Assembly (NCBI GenBank): GCA_035635075.1
Contig: DASQBT010000008.1
Location: forward strand, 1 to 23,110
Source: DASQBT01 sp035635075
GTDB taxonomy: Bacteria; Pseudomonadota; Gammaproteobacteria; Burkholderiales; Thiobacillaceae
Length of the DNA: 23,110 nucleotides
Direction of reading: 5' to 3'
This document shows, one piece after another, positions 23,025 through 23,110 of this stretch. Under the pieces are notes generated by a model, which was not told the origin of the DNA, did no database searches, and saw only the letters and a program-made list of their open reading frames with translations. The translations under genes and the position numbers were made by a program. Each line of letters begins with the position of its first letter. The stretch's first letter is position 1.

Positions 23025-23110
23025 ACGAAACCTTGCCCACCCTGTTTGGCGGCCTCGCCTCCGTCCTGATACTTTTTTCCCTGACCGGCAGGCTGCCATA
23101 TGCGATCAGG
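23021..23110 (+). CDS. Start of a small membrane protein after ccoG (truncated by window end)
   Basis: ATG 23021 overlaps the ccoG stop (ATGA) and the frame stays open to the window end. Thirty residues are visible, beginning MNETLPTLFGGLASVLILFS, with a hydrophobic segment at about 8-21. The close coupling to ccoG indicates a real gene of the cbb3 biogenesis group. Genes usual in this place are FixH-like, CcoI, CcoS or unnamed membrane proteins. The visible part is too short to tell which. Confidence 0.6.
   Translation, partial: MNETLPTLFGGLASVLILFSLTGRLPYAIR

Overview
The window reads as a chromosomal segment of a betaproteobacterium, probably of the Nitrosomonadales or Sulfuricella-like type. 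This rests on gene order and protein families: tamB, comF, bioB-F-H-C-D, a DUF2244 gene, a coxB with a fused cytochrome c domain, ctaD, a tiny oxidase assembly protein, ctaG, DUF2970, ctaE, a DUF2909 twin-transmembrane protein, SURF1, ctaA, ctaB, and then a complete ccoNOQP-ccoG cluster. The exact genus cannot be fixed from the sequence alone. Coding density is high, genes often overlap by 4 to 14 bases, and I see no insertion sequences, tRNAs, rRNAs or CRISPR arrays.

Region 1 (1-2573): the 3' part of tamB (outer-membrane assembly) runs rightward and meets a leftward comF gene. Region 2 (2583-7558): a strong sigma70-type promoter, with a perfect inverted repeat in its spacer, precedes a six-gene unit. 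This unit is a small four-helix membrane protein of unknown function followed by bioB, bioF, bioH, bioC and bioD, which together cover pimeloyl-ACP synthesis to dethiobiotin and biotin except BioA. Junctions are 2-10 bases or overlapping.

Region 3 (7559-12800): a DUF2244 membrane protein and the aa3-type cytochrome c oxidase genes coxB, ctaD, a 39-residue assembly protein, ctaG (Cox11), DUF2970 and ctaE, closed by a clear bidirectional terminator. Region 4 (12810-16215): a leftward DUF2909 gene, then a rightward assembly unit of SURF1, a degenerate Sco-like thioredoxin-fold protein, heme A synthase ctaA and heme O synthase ctaB.

Region 5 (16235-17540): an Rrf2-family regulator with three IscR-like cysteines and a classical Sco lipoprotein (copper delivery). 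Region 6 (17541-18003): a 463-base gene-free stretch rich in inverted repeats. Region 7 (18004-23110): ccoN, ccoO, ccoQ and ccoP (high-affinity cbb3 oxidase), the iron-sulfur accessory protein ccoG, and the start of a further membrane protein cut by the window end.

Functionally, the right two thirds is a respiration island. It pairs a low-affinity heme-copper oxidase and its heme A, CuA and CuB assembly factors with a high-affinity cbb3 oxidase. An Fe-S type Rrf2 regulator sits between them. The proteins belong to well-known families. The least explained signals are non-coding: the alternating GGTGCA repeats upstream of ccoN, the dyad at the rrf2 promoter whose half-site recurs before ccoN, and the palindrome within the biotin-operon promoter.
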